A stretch of DNA of 64,000 nt from assembly GCA_963210315.1 (NCBI GenBank), contig OY723265.1, positions 620,001 through 684,000 of the forward strand, written 5' to 3'. Below the pieces are notes generated by a model. That model had not been told where the DNA came from, searched no databases, and was given only the letters and a program-made list of their open reading frames with translations. Source of the stretch: Rhynchopus euleeides (lineage: Eukaryota; Euglenozoa; Diplonemea; Diplonemida; Diplonemidae). Each line of letters opens with the position of its first letter. Position 1 is the first letter of the stretch. The translations under genes and the position numbers were made by a program. Below, piece after piece: positions 30,060 through 40,980 of this stretch.

Positions 30060-31582
30060 TCACACGCTCGGGGAGCTCCGCATCGTGTTGCCGAGGTGCG
30101 CCTTCGCCAATCCAGCCGAGCTCGCCTCAAAGATTGACGTCGGGGTCACCGACGGCCAGTCGGTGACCCCCGCGGTGGGGCGCGAGACAGAGGGGCTGTT
30201 TGCCCGAGACGGATGCGGCTCCTGCTGCATACCAGGCGCAGGGGGGGCGTCTCTGCGGCTCAGCTGGCGCTGCAGGGGTGGCCCGGCGGTGAGGCTCATC
30301 GCATCTGGCGCGTAGACCGACGTTGTGGTCGGGATGCCAAGCTCCTGAAGCGACCCACCCTGCTGTGGCAGTGCCACCTGTTTGAGCGATCCACGCAAAG
30401 GGGCAGGTTCAGCAGGCGAGGCGGCGATAGCCTCGGCAGGGGTGCTGGCACCCTGGGCCTCCAGCGCCACAGATGTCGCGTGCCGCACCGCAGCCCAGCT
30501 GAGATACTTCAGCTGCTCCTGCTGGTAATAACTCTGATACAGCAGCCCGTTGTAGTAGTTTATCAGCGCAAGCTCGCTTGAGGTGAGCTCGCGCTCCTTC
30601 TGCAGGTCATGCACATCGCCCGGGGCGGTCGGCCTCGCTCTCCTCGCAGAGCGTGAGTGAGGCTGAGTCTCGTGGTGCCCTTTGGTGGGGCCTCGGCTGC
30701 TCTTCACAGATTTTTTCCTTGGAGATTCCGCCGGTTTTGCCGAAATGTACTGCCGCTGTGTCGCAATGGGGGGTGTTGGTGAGGGAGGAGGAGGAGGAGG
30801 TGTGCACACGCATGGGTGAGATGGGGGAGGGGAGGAGGGGGGGCTGGGGGTCGGCATTCGCCATGTGAGCACCCTCCCGAATCCACAGAGCAGTTGTGGC
30901 CATGGCAGTGAAGTCGAAAGTAGGAGCAGAGGGAAGCGCAAGGGACGATTTCCCTTCACTCGTTACGCAAAAAAGGGGGGGAGGGGGGCAACAAAAGGAA
31001 ACCACAATACCTGCAGATCCTGCGGCGGCTCCTCCTCGACAGGGCACGGCCCCACCTCCGGTGTTGGCTCTGGCTCTGGCTCTGGCTCACACACCTCTGC
31101 CTGCACAGCACCTGGGGGCACCTCAGGAGTCACCTTGCGCAGCACAGCAGCAAAGTCCCTGCTGAGTGATGCACGGCTTGGCTCCGACAGATACATATCC
31201 CGCACATCCTCCAGAGACAGCCCGCTGGCCACATCGGCATGCATGCCGGCACAGAGCTGCTGGTATTCAGCTGGGGTGGCACCCTCCATCAAGGCAGCCG
31301 CCTCCCTGAAGGACCAATGCCCATCCCTGTCAGCATCGTAGAAGTCGAACACAAGCTCCACCTGCTCTCTCTCGGAGAAGGACGGCACCCCCTCGCCCCC
31401 AGCGCTGCCCCTGGGGGAGAAGCACTCCCGACAGCACCCCCTGCCCCAGGGCCCATTCGGGCCGCTCTCTCTCTCTCCCTCTCCCGTGGCATGCCCAGCC
31501 ACGACACGTGGCCGGTGTCTGTCTGGTGGGCGTATGGCCGCCCCGTCACGATGTCTGTGTATGTCTCCCATGTGGTCCCCAT
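30060..31582 (-). CDS. WW-domain plus EF-hand protein (copy 2)
   Basis: Identical to 9086-10608, with start ATG 31582, WW domain, EF-hand, and the GTATTG...CAG intron at 31010-30756. Here the promoter-proximal (TG)n (about 31634-31662) is uninterrupted, whereas in copy 1 a retrozyme-like element lies about 70 bp upstream of the start codon. Confidence 0.62.
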
Positions 31583-31696
31583 GGTGCTGCCTGCATAGAG
31601 CAAGGAGGGGCAGCGGAGGGAGGGAGGGAGGGGTATGTGTGTGTGTGTGTGTGTGGGCTGTGCGGAGGTGTGGGTGTGACATGCCCTTGCTGTGGT

Positions 31697-32601
31697 GTGG
31701 GGGAGGGGGGGGGGGGTGTTTTTTTTGATCGCCGAGCAGGGATTTCACTGGTCTTCCAGGGGGGTCCACAGCCAGGAAGATTTTTTTAAACTGCCAGGAT
31801 TTTTTTTTTCGCGGAGGCGAGGCGCGCCCGGAGGGCACGTACATACCACACAAATCACAAGCCCGCACCCCTACAGTCATACCTGAAGCTTCTGACAAAA
31901 AGCGGCCAAAACCCCGGTACTTATACTCAGTCGTTCTTGGTTTTCGGTGACCCGTTTCACCCCATTTTTTGGGCCGTGGGCACCGCAGGTGACCCGAAAA
32001 ACCCCGAAAATGGCATGTTTCGGAACATTGGAATACATGGTGCCCCCGGACGTGTTCTGCGGATGAGTCCATCTTTTATTAGACCCCGTTCAGAAACACG
32101 AGAAAACGTGGGAATATGCAGTCTGACCCTGGAGAAGAGTGGTGCACCCTTAGAGGAAGAGAATGCAAAGAGGTCCACAGGGGGGTCTGGGGGGGCGGAG
32201 CCCCCCAGCCGCCGGAGGCCACGGTAGCGAACACCTGTTCCTTGTGGGGTACAGATTCTGTGGTGAGTTGGGTGCGTCCTCCTGAGGGCGGTCTCTGGAT
32301 TCCATGACCTGATATGATCCCAAAGGGCTTGGTCGACAGGCATACGTCAGGGGGGGTTGTCCAGGTCTCATAATTCTTTCGCACGATTTTATTCTCTGGA
32401 CGAGATCTAAAAAGTGTGGTTTGTGTCTGCATTGGCATCTTCCTGCAGAGGCGAGGTGTGGGTGTGTGGAGTGTGGGTCGCTGCGCACCTACCCACCTTA
32501 TCCCTGCCCCATCCCGCCTCCCCGGCACCACAAATAGTGCAGGAAGAAAATCTTCCTGGGTGGCCGGGCCTTTTTTTTTTTTTTTTTTGATGATTTTTAC
32601 C
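31697..32601. repeat. non-coding repeat block (duplicate of 12215-13120)
   Basis: Includes the G-rich hairpin module at 32181-32231 and a T-run at about 32571-32588. It ends in GATTTTTACC, the target duplicated by the following element. Confidence 0.6.
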
Positions 32602-33780
32602 AGGGTATAAGATAGACTTTTTTTCTGGCGCCGTTTTCCGGTTTTTCTGGTTTTAAAAATTTTTCGCGCGCGCCTTCGGCGCGCGCGACCCGCGCAAACC
32701 CTCCCAGAATCTGAGAGGGCCCGGTGCCTGCGCGCGTCCTGTCGTACTGAGGCTGCTTGGTGGGGCAGGCGCAGCAGCTGCTTTGAAAGTTTGGACTCTC
32801 GGCCAAAAAACCGGTCTGGTGTAATTTTTTTACGCAGGGGGGTCTGGGGGGCGGAGCCCCCCAGCCGCCGGAGGCCACGGTAGTGAACATCTGTTCCCTA
32901 CAGTCTGGATTCGCTTGTAAGTAGGAAGGCTTCGCTGATCGCAGCCCGGCCAGCAGGAGATCACTGGTCCTTGAGGGTTCAACCTTCAGGGTGGAGGAGG
33001 ACGGGGGAGCGACCACTCGTGACAGGTGTGCGTTGTGGGTGGAGTGGGTGCACGACAGAATGGCCAAAGGGTCCACGAGATCTCTGCACACATTCCGTTA
33101 TCGAGGAGATGGGCTAGCTGTGACGACAGGCAACAAACAAATCTCATCTGTTAGTTGCCCCCAATAGGCTTGGCGACCTTCAAGACTGCTTGAAATTCGT
33201 TCGTGTTCTCGTCTCAGCCCTCCAGACAAGCAGATCTGTCTCGAGTTGGTGGGCTGTCGCCATGTATTCGATGGCACCGAGTGACGCTGCACAGAGGCAG
33301 ACGACACGGTGAACTCCAGCGGAGGTTACCCTACCTCCGCTGGAGTACACCGTGTGTCTCCCATGAATCTCAACCAGCGGGAGTCTTAGCGTAAATTAGC
33401 TGGAAAATAGACTCCCGTCTTCAGTACAGACTGCAGTCTTAGACCCCTCTTAGACACTCGCTAGGGTGGCTGGAGTCCACCATGTGTGCACCTTCAAAAC
33501 AGAAGAGACCTGCATGACGAGGGCATCACCACCCACCGGGCCACCCGCTAGGTCCATTTTTCTTCTCCGCTTCTCTGCCTTCTTTGGACTATTTGAGCTC
33601 TGTGCGGATCACGATGGGGTCACTTTCTATTTTTTTATGGCGTTTTTTCTGACTGTTCTACTGTCCCAAAGTCACAAAAAAACCCGCCAAAAATGAGACC
33701 GACCTTTTTTTTTTCCAGAAAACCGGGAACCGGGAAACCCTGGTTTTGAAAACCGGAAAACCAGACCTATCTTATCCCCT
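32602..33780. mobile_element. MULE-like non-autonomous transposon with 10-bp target duplication
   Basis: Starts AGGGTATAAGATAG and ends CTATCTTATCCCCT (inverted: AGGGGATAAGATAG). GATTTTTACC is present at 32592-32601 and 33781-33790, but only once in unit 1 (13111-13120), a filled/empty pair. A 10-bp duplication fits Mutator-like elements. No transposase. It contains the G-rich module at 32837-32887 and a phrase (GTGCGGATCACGATGGGGTC) matching the 190-bp tandem repeats at 48340-49350. Confidence 0.85.
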
Positions 33781-33892
33781 GATTTTTACCCCAAAATCTT
33801 CCCAGTGAAATCGCTGTCGCCGAGAGTGAGTGGAAAAGTAAGTCTCCCAGCACCCTCCTTGCAATGGTAGTCCCCGGTGTGTGTGTGTGTGT

Positions 33893-34399
33893 GGTGACCA
33901 CGTTTTGTGTGGGGAGATCCTGCGCGGATCATTGCCCACCCCCGCCCATTTCTACGTCACAGCGGAGGCCCCACTCGGGTTAGAGTGTGGGGCCAACTCA
34001 GTGCCACTCCGGGGAGGAGGGCGTGCAGCATAGCCGGCGTGGTGTGCTTGGCAGCAATGTGGTAGTGTTTTGCCATCGCTGTAGCAGTCACCGCATCGGT
34101 CCATGCTGTGGCGTTTGCAGAAGCCCATAGTGACCGGGAGCCCGTCCCCCTCCTTGTGGTGGTTGCGGCAGCACACCTCCTCCGGGAGGCGCCGCTTCTG
34201 GCATGCCGAGCAACGGGGCTTCCAATGCAACTTGCAGGCAAGCACCTTTGCGTTCCTCCTGGCACCAGGGGGAGCAGTTCGGGGGGCAGCGCCCCTCCGC
34301 TCCCATGGGCGCCCTACCCGGCTGTTGGCCTGCCGACCACGCGCCGCCCACTGCTGGGCCGATTGCTGCCAACCCTCAGGGTAGTGCGGCTGCGGAGCG
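33893..34399 (-). mobile_element. LINE-A, 5'-truncated 3' fragment
   Basis: Reverse complement of 2710-3216: the last ~150 codons of LINE-A ORF2 with the Cys/His-rich tail, the stop and the short 3' UTR. The 3' end runs into (GT)n at 33877-33892, and the 5' end meets a second (GT)n that holds the retrozyme-like element. Typical LINE 5' truncation. Confidence 0.9.
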
Positions 34400-34507
34400 T
34401 GTGTGTGTGTGTGGTTATAAAGTTTTAAGGCGGTGTCGCCCTGCACGGGCAGTAGCACCTCCCCTTCAGTATCGCACTCCCGAAGGATTCCCCAACACGA
34501 CGTGACA

Positions 34508-34585
34508 CCGGTTTCGACGCGTACTCTTCGTACCCCTCCCCCCGGCCGCGTCTCTTCAGCGAAGAACCGGGGATAATCGGACCAG
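34508..34585 (-). ncRNA. type III hammerhead ribozyme (retrozyme 2, left repeat)
   Basis: All core positions, three stems, GUC triplet and complementary loops as at 10772-10849. Confidence 0.9.
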
Positions 34586-35307
34586 GGCTAGCTAAACCCT
34601 GGTGGTGTCACGGGTGGGGTTGGAGAGGGAGAAAAAGGAAGAAATGAAGTTGCGAAAAAGTCAAACACTGACACGTGAAATCAATAAAAAGGGTGGTATA
34701 TATCGCCCCCTTGCTGCGACGAAGACACTAAATAGTCAGGCCGCTTCAAGAGTCTTGAGGGCTTGAAGGAAGAAACAGGTTGCTGATGAGTCTCAGGAGC
34801 AGGCACCTTTTGTCCGCCCACATGACCTTCGCCCGAAGGCGAACCTCGTCCAGCTTGGCTCGATCGCCACAGAGAAGGGGATCATTCTCCGCTGTGGTGA
34901 ACATCTTAAAAACCGAGGGTGCAGAGGTGGGGCAGCCCACTGGTGCGACAGCAGGCCGCCCCCGGATAGCTATAACTAGTGCATAGGAAGAATACGACGG
35001 CACACGCAACAGATGCCGAAGGCACAACGGCGGGTCACTTTTAACCACCAGAGGAGTGGCACTCCCGAGGGGTGGGGAAGGGGGGGTAGTCACAACACTT
35101 TCGAAGGAAGAAAAGGGGCAAATGGGATGTTTTGTGCAAGGTAGAAAGGAAGTCACAACATGAGGCAGGGGGGATTGCTCATCAGGCCTGGGGGAATAGA
35201 GGGTTTGTGTGTGGTTATAAAGTTTTAAGGCGGTGTCGCCCTGCACGGGCAGTAGCACCTCCCCTTCAGTATCGCACTCCCGAAGGATTCCCCAACACGA
35301 CGTGACA

Positions 35308-35385
35308 CCGGTTTCGACGCGTACTCTTCGTACCCCTCCCCCCGGCCGCGTCTCTTCAGCGAAGAACCGGGGATAATCGGACCAG
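35308..35385 (-). ncRNA. type III hammerhead ribozyme (retrozyme 2, right repeat)
   Basis: Same 78-nt structure, 800 bases from its partner in the same element. Confidence 0.9.
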
Positions 35386-35584
35386 GGCTAGCTAAACCCT
35401 GGTGGTGTCACGGGTGGGGTTGGAGAGGGAGAAAAGGAAGAAATGAAGTTGCGAAAAAGTCAAACACTGACACGTGAAATCAATAAAAAAGCGGTATATA
35501 TCGCCCCCTTGCTGCGACAAAGACACTAAATAGTCAGGCCGCTCCAAGAGTCTTGAGGGCTTGTGTGTGTGTGTGTGTGTGTGT

Positions 35585-36639
35585 GGGGGGGGGGGGGGGT
35601 CAGGACAAAAAAACCCCACCCACCCCACCCCATTGGGTTGTGCTCTGGGCAAAGCGATGCTTTGGGGCGGAGGGGGAGAGGGTGGGAGGGGGGGACACGA
35701 CAATGCCGCGGCAACAACGGAGTCCAAACGCCATACCAGCGCTGACGCCCTGCACGCCAGGGCAGGGCCGGAGCCCATCCACCGGCCCGTTGGTAACCCC
35801 GGGTCTGGATGGGGTAGGGTTAGGGGGGGAGCGGGCTGTCTGCAACCTGACGGAAGAATGCAGGCCCCGCCCACGCGTCTACTCAACACGGGTGCTGTGT
35901 TGCAACCAGTCTTGGTCGCATGCGATACAGGTGGGTGTGGGGGGGACGGATGGGAGGGCAGTGTGCGAGTGCCCCCCCCTCCCCACCCCCCCCCCCTCCC
36001 CTCACATGCAGAATAAGCGAGTCTGAACGTGCGGAACAAATTTAGGTGGGGTGGGGTCACACACCTTTACACACAACAGCCCTTTTTACCGTTTTACCAC
36101 CGAACAACAGGGCGAAGGCCCACCTACCCCCCCCCCTCCTTGTTGCTCCGGAGGCTGCTCAGAACTGGCTGAATCCCGCTTTTTCAAAGCACGCCACACC
36201 TAAGGATTTTACCCCCCTCCCCCCACCTCTCCCCCACATTTGCGGTGCCGCGTGCCACCCTGCGCTGTGGGGGGCTGCCCCAACAGACCTCTGCACCGTT
36301 CCCCCCTCATCATGCAACGAGAGGCGGTACTTCAGGCCTGCTTCAGGCCACGCAACTATGCAACTTGCCTGCCCCCCACCCTCCCTGCCTCGTCTTGTCC
36401 ACATCGCCTGCGGCGGGCAGGCTGCACCACACGTGTCTGAAGGAGGGTGGCTGGCCTTTGCACATCTTGGAAGGACCGCCTTGGTTCGTTACCGAGCTCC
36501 CTCGTCCAGTGGGAGGCGTGCCCGCTTCCGATCCGTTGTCGACTGTGGGGTGGTGGGGTTCGGTGGGGGGAGTGTGTTGTTGGTGGAGGATGGGCATCAT
36601 ATAGGTGTGGCTCGAGGTGTGTCACAGTAGAGTACACAA
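35585..36639. other. gene-free, C/G-run-rich stretch
   Basis: Open frames exist on both strands but are low-complexity Pro/Gly readings of homopolymer runs, with no recognisable domain. Nothing else identified. Confidence 0.5.
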
Positions 36640-36960
36640 CACGAATAGGAGGAGTGTGGTGTGGCTCTCCCCGAGCAACACAGCCTGCTCCCGATGTGAT
36701 CTTCACACCACCTCCGCGCATGTGATCACTACTGTGCACACGCGAATAGTTTTGCCTGGTGTAGGGCTCTGAAGCCCACCTCCACTGTGCGCACACACAC
36801 ACGTTCATCTTTGTAGTATTTTTAGTGTTGTGTAGGACACACCGAGCGAACTCTGGTTCTGCCTCCACTGTCTGTCACACACACGTGAATAATTTTTCTA
36901 TACTGTAGAGCACAGTGCTCGCACACCGAGCAACACGCCCTGCTCCTGATGCGACCTTGG
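36640..36960. repeat. degenerate minisatellite of about 90-110 bp units
   Basis: Three loose units with CACACCGAGC, CCTCCACTG, CACACACACG and TGTAGAGCACAG-like phrases. Similar phrases occur at 3243-3420. Confidence 0.55.
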
Positions 36961-36981
36961 ATTATCCACACCCGCGCATAC

Positions 36982-37548
36982 TAATCTTTCGGAGGCTGTC
37001 GCGACGTGCGAGATCTTGTGGAGGAGGAAGTGGAAGGAGGCACGCAGCTCCTCCGCCAGGCACGTCGCCTCTGCAAGGCGTGCCATGCTCTCCTCGTTCG
37101 CCACCTTGTCCTCCGCTATCTTGGAGTGCCACTTCGCGAGGGACGCGTTCTTGACGTGCTGCTCGAGGAGTGCCGGCAGCTCGCGAAGCTCCTCCCACTC
37201 CAAGTCCTGCGCAGCGGTGATGGATGCCAGCTGCTTCAGCGCCTCCTGCACCTCGTCGATGGCCTTCTGTGCGGCCTCGCTGCGAACAGCGATCGTTGTT
37301 TCGGTCTCTGCGAGTCTGCGTGAAAGGATTTTCATGCGGAGGAGATCAGCATCCAGCTGCAGGTCGATGCCTGTCTCAACCTGCTGGCGTGCGGCTGCAA
37401 CATTGGTCCCCGTCTCCATAGCACGCAGCAGTGCGAACACCGACGCGGTGGATGCGTCGAAATCGCCCTCGGCAACCACGCACTGCTCGTCCTTCCAGTT
37501 GTCAATCACCTCGTCGCGGTGCACATTGGCCCCGAGTACAGCCGCCAT
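36982..37548 (-). CDS. coiled-coil protein, first exon only
   Basis: Start ATG 37548 in a purine-rich context (GGGGGAAATATGGCG); 189 codons. The protein is charged and helical, with heptad-like stretches (LLRMKILSRRLAETETTIAV, then AAQKAIDEVQEALKQLASI and KVANEESMARLAEATCLAEEL). The frame meets a GTATGC donor at 36981 that matches the splice donors of the PAS gene, but no downstream exon is visible before the retrozyme, so the gene looks cut or its other exons are unrecognised. No family recognised. Confidence 0.55.
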
Positions 37549-37756
37549 ATTTCCCCCACTGAGGCAGCTGTGGCGCGTCTCCCGTGGGTCAGCACCGCCC
37601 TGTGCTGTGTAGTGGAAGTGCTCAAAAAAGGGGCAAATCAAGCATGTTCGGCGGGGAGGGGAGGGGAGAGGGGGGGGGAACGGCTGCTACGACCCCCAGC
37701 ATGTTTGCGTTTTTTTCCGGCGTGTTCTTTTCCCGCCGAGGGGTGAGGGGTGGATG

Positions 37757-37867
37757 GGGCGTCTTCGCTATTCGGTATGCTTCGGTAAAAGCTGGGGCAC
37801 TTTTCTCACAAAGACGGGATTAATGCATCGAAACACGCTTGTTCGGCGTACCTAGTGAAGACCCCCT
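37757..37867. mobile_element. MITE-like relative with GGCGTCTTCGCT / AGTGAAGACCCC ends
   Basis: About 110 bp; termini resemble those of the 108-bp MITE but the interior differs. Target duplication not clear. Confidence 0.55.
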
Positions 37868-38118
37868 GTCGTAAATACTGCACCACTGTGTTGATACACT
37901 CGCCAACACACAAAAGCAGACAAGAAACCGAAAGACGCATCCAAATTGGGTGCGGTGTAAGCAAAAATAATGAGAAGATCCGAAGGGATTGGTCGGTCGC
38001 GAAAACCTCTGGGGGTGCCAGGCATACCTTACCACCAGCCTTGCCTTTGGGTCAGGATGAACGGATCGGGGAAGTGAGGGTGAGGTTCTTCATTTGTCCC
38101 GTCCTGGGGTAATCAGCC

Positions 38119-38270
38119 TGGAAAAGTGTCACTTCAACTCTGCCACTCTTTCTCTACTGTTTGGTACTTCGTTTGATGCGTTGGCGCTTCCACACACACT
38201 TACAAACCCACTTGCCTGATGAAGGGGGTGGTGTGTAGAGCACGTTTGGCAGAGCTGAATGACACTTTCC
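38119..38270. mobile_element. 152-bp TIR element
   Basis: Arms GGAAAAGTGTCACTTCA with CTCTGCCA at left and TGGCAGAG with TGAATGACACTTTCC at right. The centre holds the GCCTGATGAAG loop motif between partly pairing arms (ACCC with GGGT). No clear target duplication. Confidence 0.65.
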
Positions 38271-38491
38271 GCGCGAAGGTCGTGTGCGAAAAACAACAAA
38301 TCATAACAGATCACACCCGATCACAACGGTCCCCACCTTTTTGGCCCCTTTCCCGGGGCAGAATTCTCAAAACACGCGCTGTGCGCTCCCACTGACTCAT
38401 TCGACCGTCTGGGTTCAGGAGTAGCATGGGGTATACTGCCTCCCTTAGATAGCAGATACAACCTCCTTGTGTCCCAGACAACAAATTCTTT

Positions 38492-38599
38492 GGGGGTCTT
38501 CGCTACGGGGTGGTCGTCAGTGCATTTTGGTGCATTTCCTGTTGAATTGGCTGAAAACTGAAGAAGTTTGTCGAAGTTTGTCGACCAGCAAAGACCCCC
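38492..38599 (-). mobile_element. 108-bp MITE, independent insertion
   Basis: Inverted relative to 8398-8505, flanked by TTT on both sides. Confidence 0.88.
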
Positions 38600-38864
38600 T
38601 TTACCGTAGTCGTCAATATGTTCGGGAACACTGCTCAGAAATGCAAAAAAGATAAGGCGTTGTTTGTGCGCCAAACCCGGGTGAACAAACCTCACGTGTT
38701 TTGCCTGATGAAGGTTGGTGTGATCGCATTGAGGGCAGTTGCTCTCTCTCTCTCGGTGCGCTATGCACGGCTTGGAGACCTGACGGAACGTAGAGCAGGG
38801 GCGGAGATTGTGTTTGTCACCCAAAGCGCTGCCAACTACACGGTGGCCAGGATTCTGTGGGGAT

Positions 38865-39224
38865 ATACCGTATACGTAAATATTTTGGAACGTAAATATT
38901 ATGGAACGTAAATATTATGGAACGTAAATATTTTGGAACGCTGGTGGGTTGGCGTTCCAGATTTTTTTCGTTCCATAATATTTACAGGGCTTTCTGCGAC
39001 TCGGGGACTTGGACCAGGTGATCGGACGGCATACAGAGCATACAGAGTCCCTGACGGGACCTACTCGTGCACTTTTCGTGCGATTCCTGAGGCAAGCCAT
39101 CCTCACCACCGAGTCCCCAACTGGCCCTGTAAATATTTTGGAACGTAAATATTATGGAACGGACCGGGCAAAAATGGGCCCGTTCCATAATATTTACGTT
39201 CCATAATATTTACGTATACGGTAT
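38865..39224. mobile_element. 360-bp element with iterated GTAAATATTWTGGAACG arms
   Basis: Left end ATACCGTATACG followed by four direct copies of GTAAATATTWTGGAACG; right end the mirror image. Inside, another pair of inverted copies gives nine copies in all. No coding capacity, no clear target duplication. Confidence 0.8.
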
Positions 39225-39448
39225 CTTTTTCACTGTGACAAGCTTCTTGTTGGGTGTGAAAAAACACAGCTGGTATTCGTGAAGGATCATTTGTGGAGAA
39301 ATACGAAAGGGGAGGAAATCGTACTCCTTCCGCTTTTGTATGAGAACCCACTCTGCCCAGCAACTGCAAAAAAGGCAGACTCGGGCTACTTTTCGTTGCG
39401 GGGTTTTGATTTTTTTTTCACTTGGAGCGGCTACCGAGATTTTTACTC

Positions 39449-40980
39449 CTCTGTGCCAAAGGGCTGTGCAAGCCCCTATGAAGTGGCGTAGAGGTGTGAT
39501 ACACACAAAGCTTCAGCCGCATGAATTCCTTCGTTACTCCGCGACTTCTTTGTGGTCGACACACCCTGTCCAGCAACTGTGGGATTACCTTTTGCCGTCT
39601 CAAAGCTGTGTTCGAGACCCTGTGAAGTCTGTACGATGCGGGTCCGATAATCCAACACAGCAAACGAGACCCTGTGAAGTGGCGTGAAGATGATAATCCG
39701 AAACATTCAGTTGGATGATTCCTTTGCTCCTTCGCGACATCCGCGACGCCTCGTCGCTCGGAGCCAGTCAAAGTAATAAGTGAAGTGAAGCGGGGCACAA
39801 CGACAGTTGTTCCCAAAATACAGGAAGGGGGTATCGAGGGCATCATGTGACGCCCTCGAGGAGGACGTAAACACTTTAGTGGAAACTATGGGTGCACGAC
39901 GCTCCTTTCTTCCTCTACGGATTTCATTCGCACACTATGCCAGCAAGGGGCGATCTGAACGCCCTGTTTTTGAATGCAGGTGTCAAGTGTTTGACTTTTT
40001 CGTTTCAACTTCATTTCTCCTTTTCTCCCTCTCCAACCCCACCCATGACACCACCAGGGTCTTGCGACCCCTGGTCTGAATATCCCGGGTTCTTCGCTGA
40101 AGAGACGCGGCCGAGGAGGGCACGGAGAGTGCGCGTCGAAGCTGGTATCACGTCGCCCGTTCAGCGCTAAAGCCAAGCGGAAGCCACCCGAAAAAATAAA
40201 CCGTCCCCAGTGGTGTCTGTGTTGTAGGACGGTGGCGTTGCGACATCACGGTGCGAGTGACAGTGGAGAGGTTCACCCGGTGTGGCTTCCAAAGAAACAA
40301 AGACAACCGGGTGGGAATCAAGAGAATAAGATTGAGCACGGCAGTTGGCGTTCTTGCCATGAGTGGGTGCTCTTTGAACGCTGAACACCTGCCGGGGGGG
40401 GGGGGGGGGGGATATATATAGACCATGTTTGTGTTCCAATGATTCAGATGATTATTCCTCTGAATGGAAATGGTGGATCCACAGGCAATACCAAGCAAAA
40501 ATCACTGTGTAAAAGCCTACCAAGGGGGGGTGGGGAACCGCACCTGGGAGTAAATTGCTTCCTACTCCACCTTTTCCCCCGATTCTGGTCGCATTTGATT
40601 CCGTTGCTACCCTAGCGTTCCGAGAATGCTATTTTTTTTGACCCCCCCTCCCAACCTCCCCAGTCAAATTGGGATGCGCATCCGCATCCCAATTTGAACC
40701 CAACAGACTGCATTTCCGGAACTCGAAACAGGGCGGAATTGACTGCTAGGTATACCGCGGAATTCACAGTGGTATCACAACTCAAAATTGTCAAAAAAAA
40801 TTACAAATAGCTGCTGCCCAAGTAAACGACTACAATAATATACGGTATTTCTGACTTTGGCTGATATATAGTGTTCGCAAGGATCCGGGAGGTGGAAGCA
40901 TTGGCAACGTTGAACTGACGACAGAAACTAATGCAACCGAGTGAATCTCAAGAGAGAAGGTAGCAACGACAGTTTGTGTT
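39449..40980. repeat. segment X of unit 2, non-coding part with an empty hAT site
   Basis: Matches 17966-19220 and 21945-22225. The single CAACAG at 40701-40706 marks where the hAT-like element sits in unit 1. The diverged retrozyme fragment is at 39943-40153. Confidence 0.85.
40071..40145 (+). ncRNA. diverged type III hammerhead ribozyme (X2)
   Basis: Duplicate of 18588-18662 with the same core and stems. Confidence 0.7.

Larger units (their letters stand above)
34413..35563 (-). mobile_element. retrozyme-like element 2
   Basis: Terminal repeats 34413-34765 and 35213-35563, internal core 34766-35212, nearly identical to element 1. Flanked by (GT)n at 34400-34412 and about 35561-35584. Minus-sense. 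Looks whole and young; no protein of a known family. Confidence 0.85.

Noticed and set aside
35585-36639. Several overlapping plus and minus open frames of 100-200 codons
   Set aside because: All are Pro/Gly/His readings of C and G runs, with no conserved motif.
38203-38225. CTGATGA motifs as hammerhead ribozymes
   Set aside because: No GAAA follows a stem II at suitable distance at any of the four sites checked.
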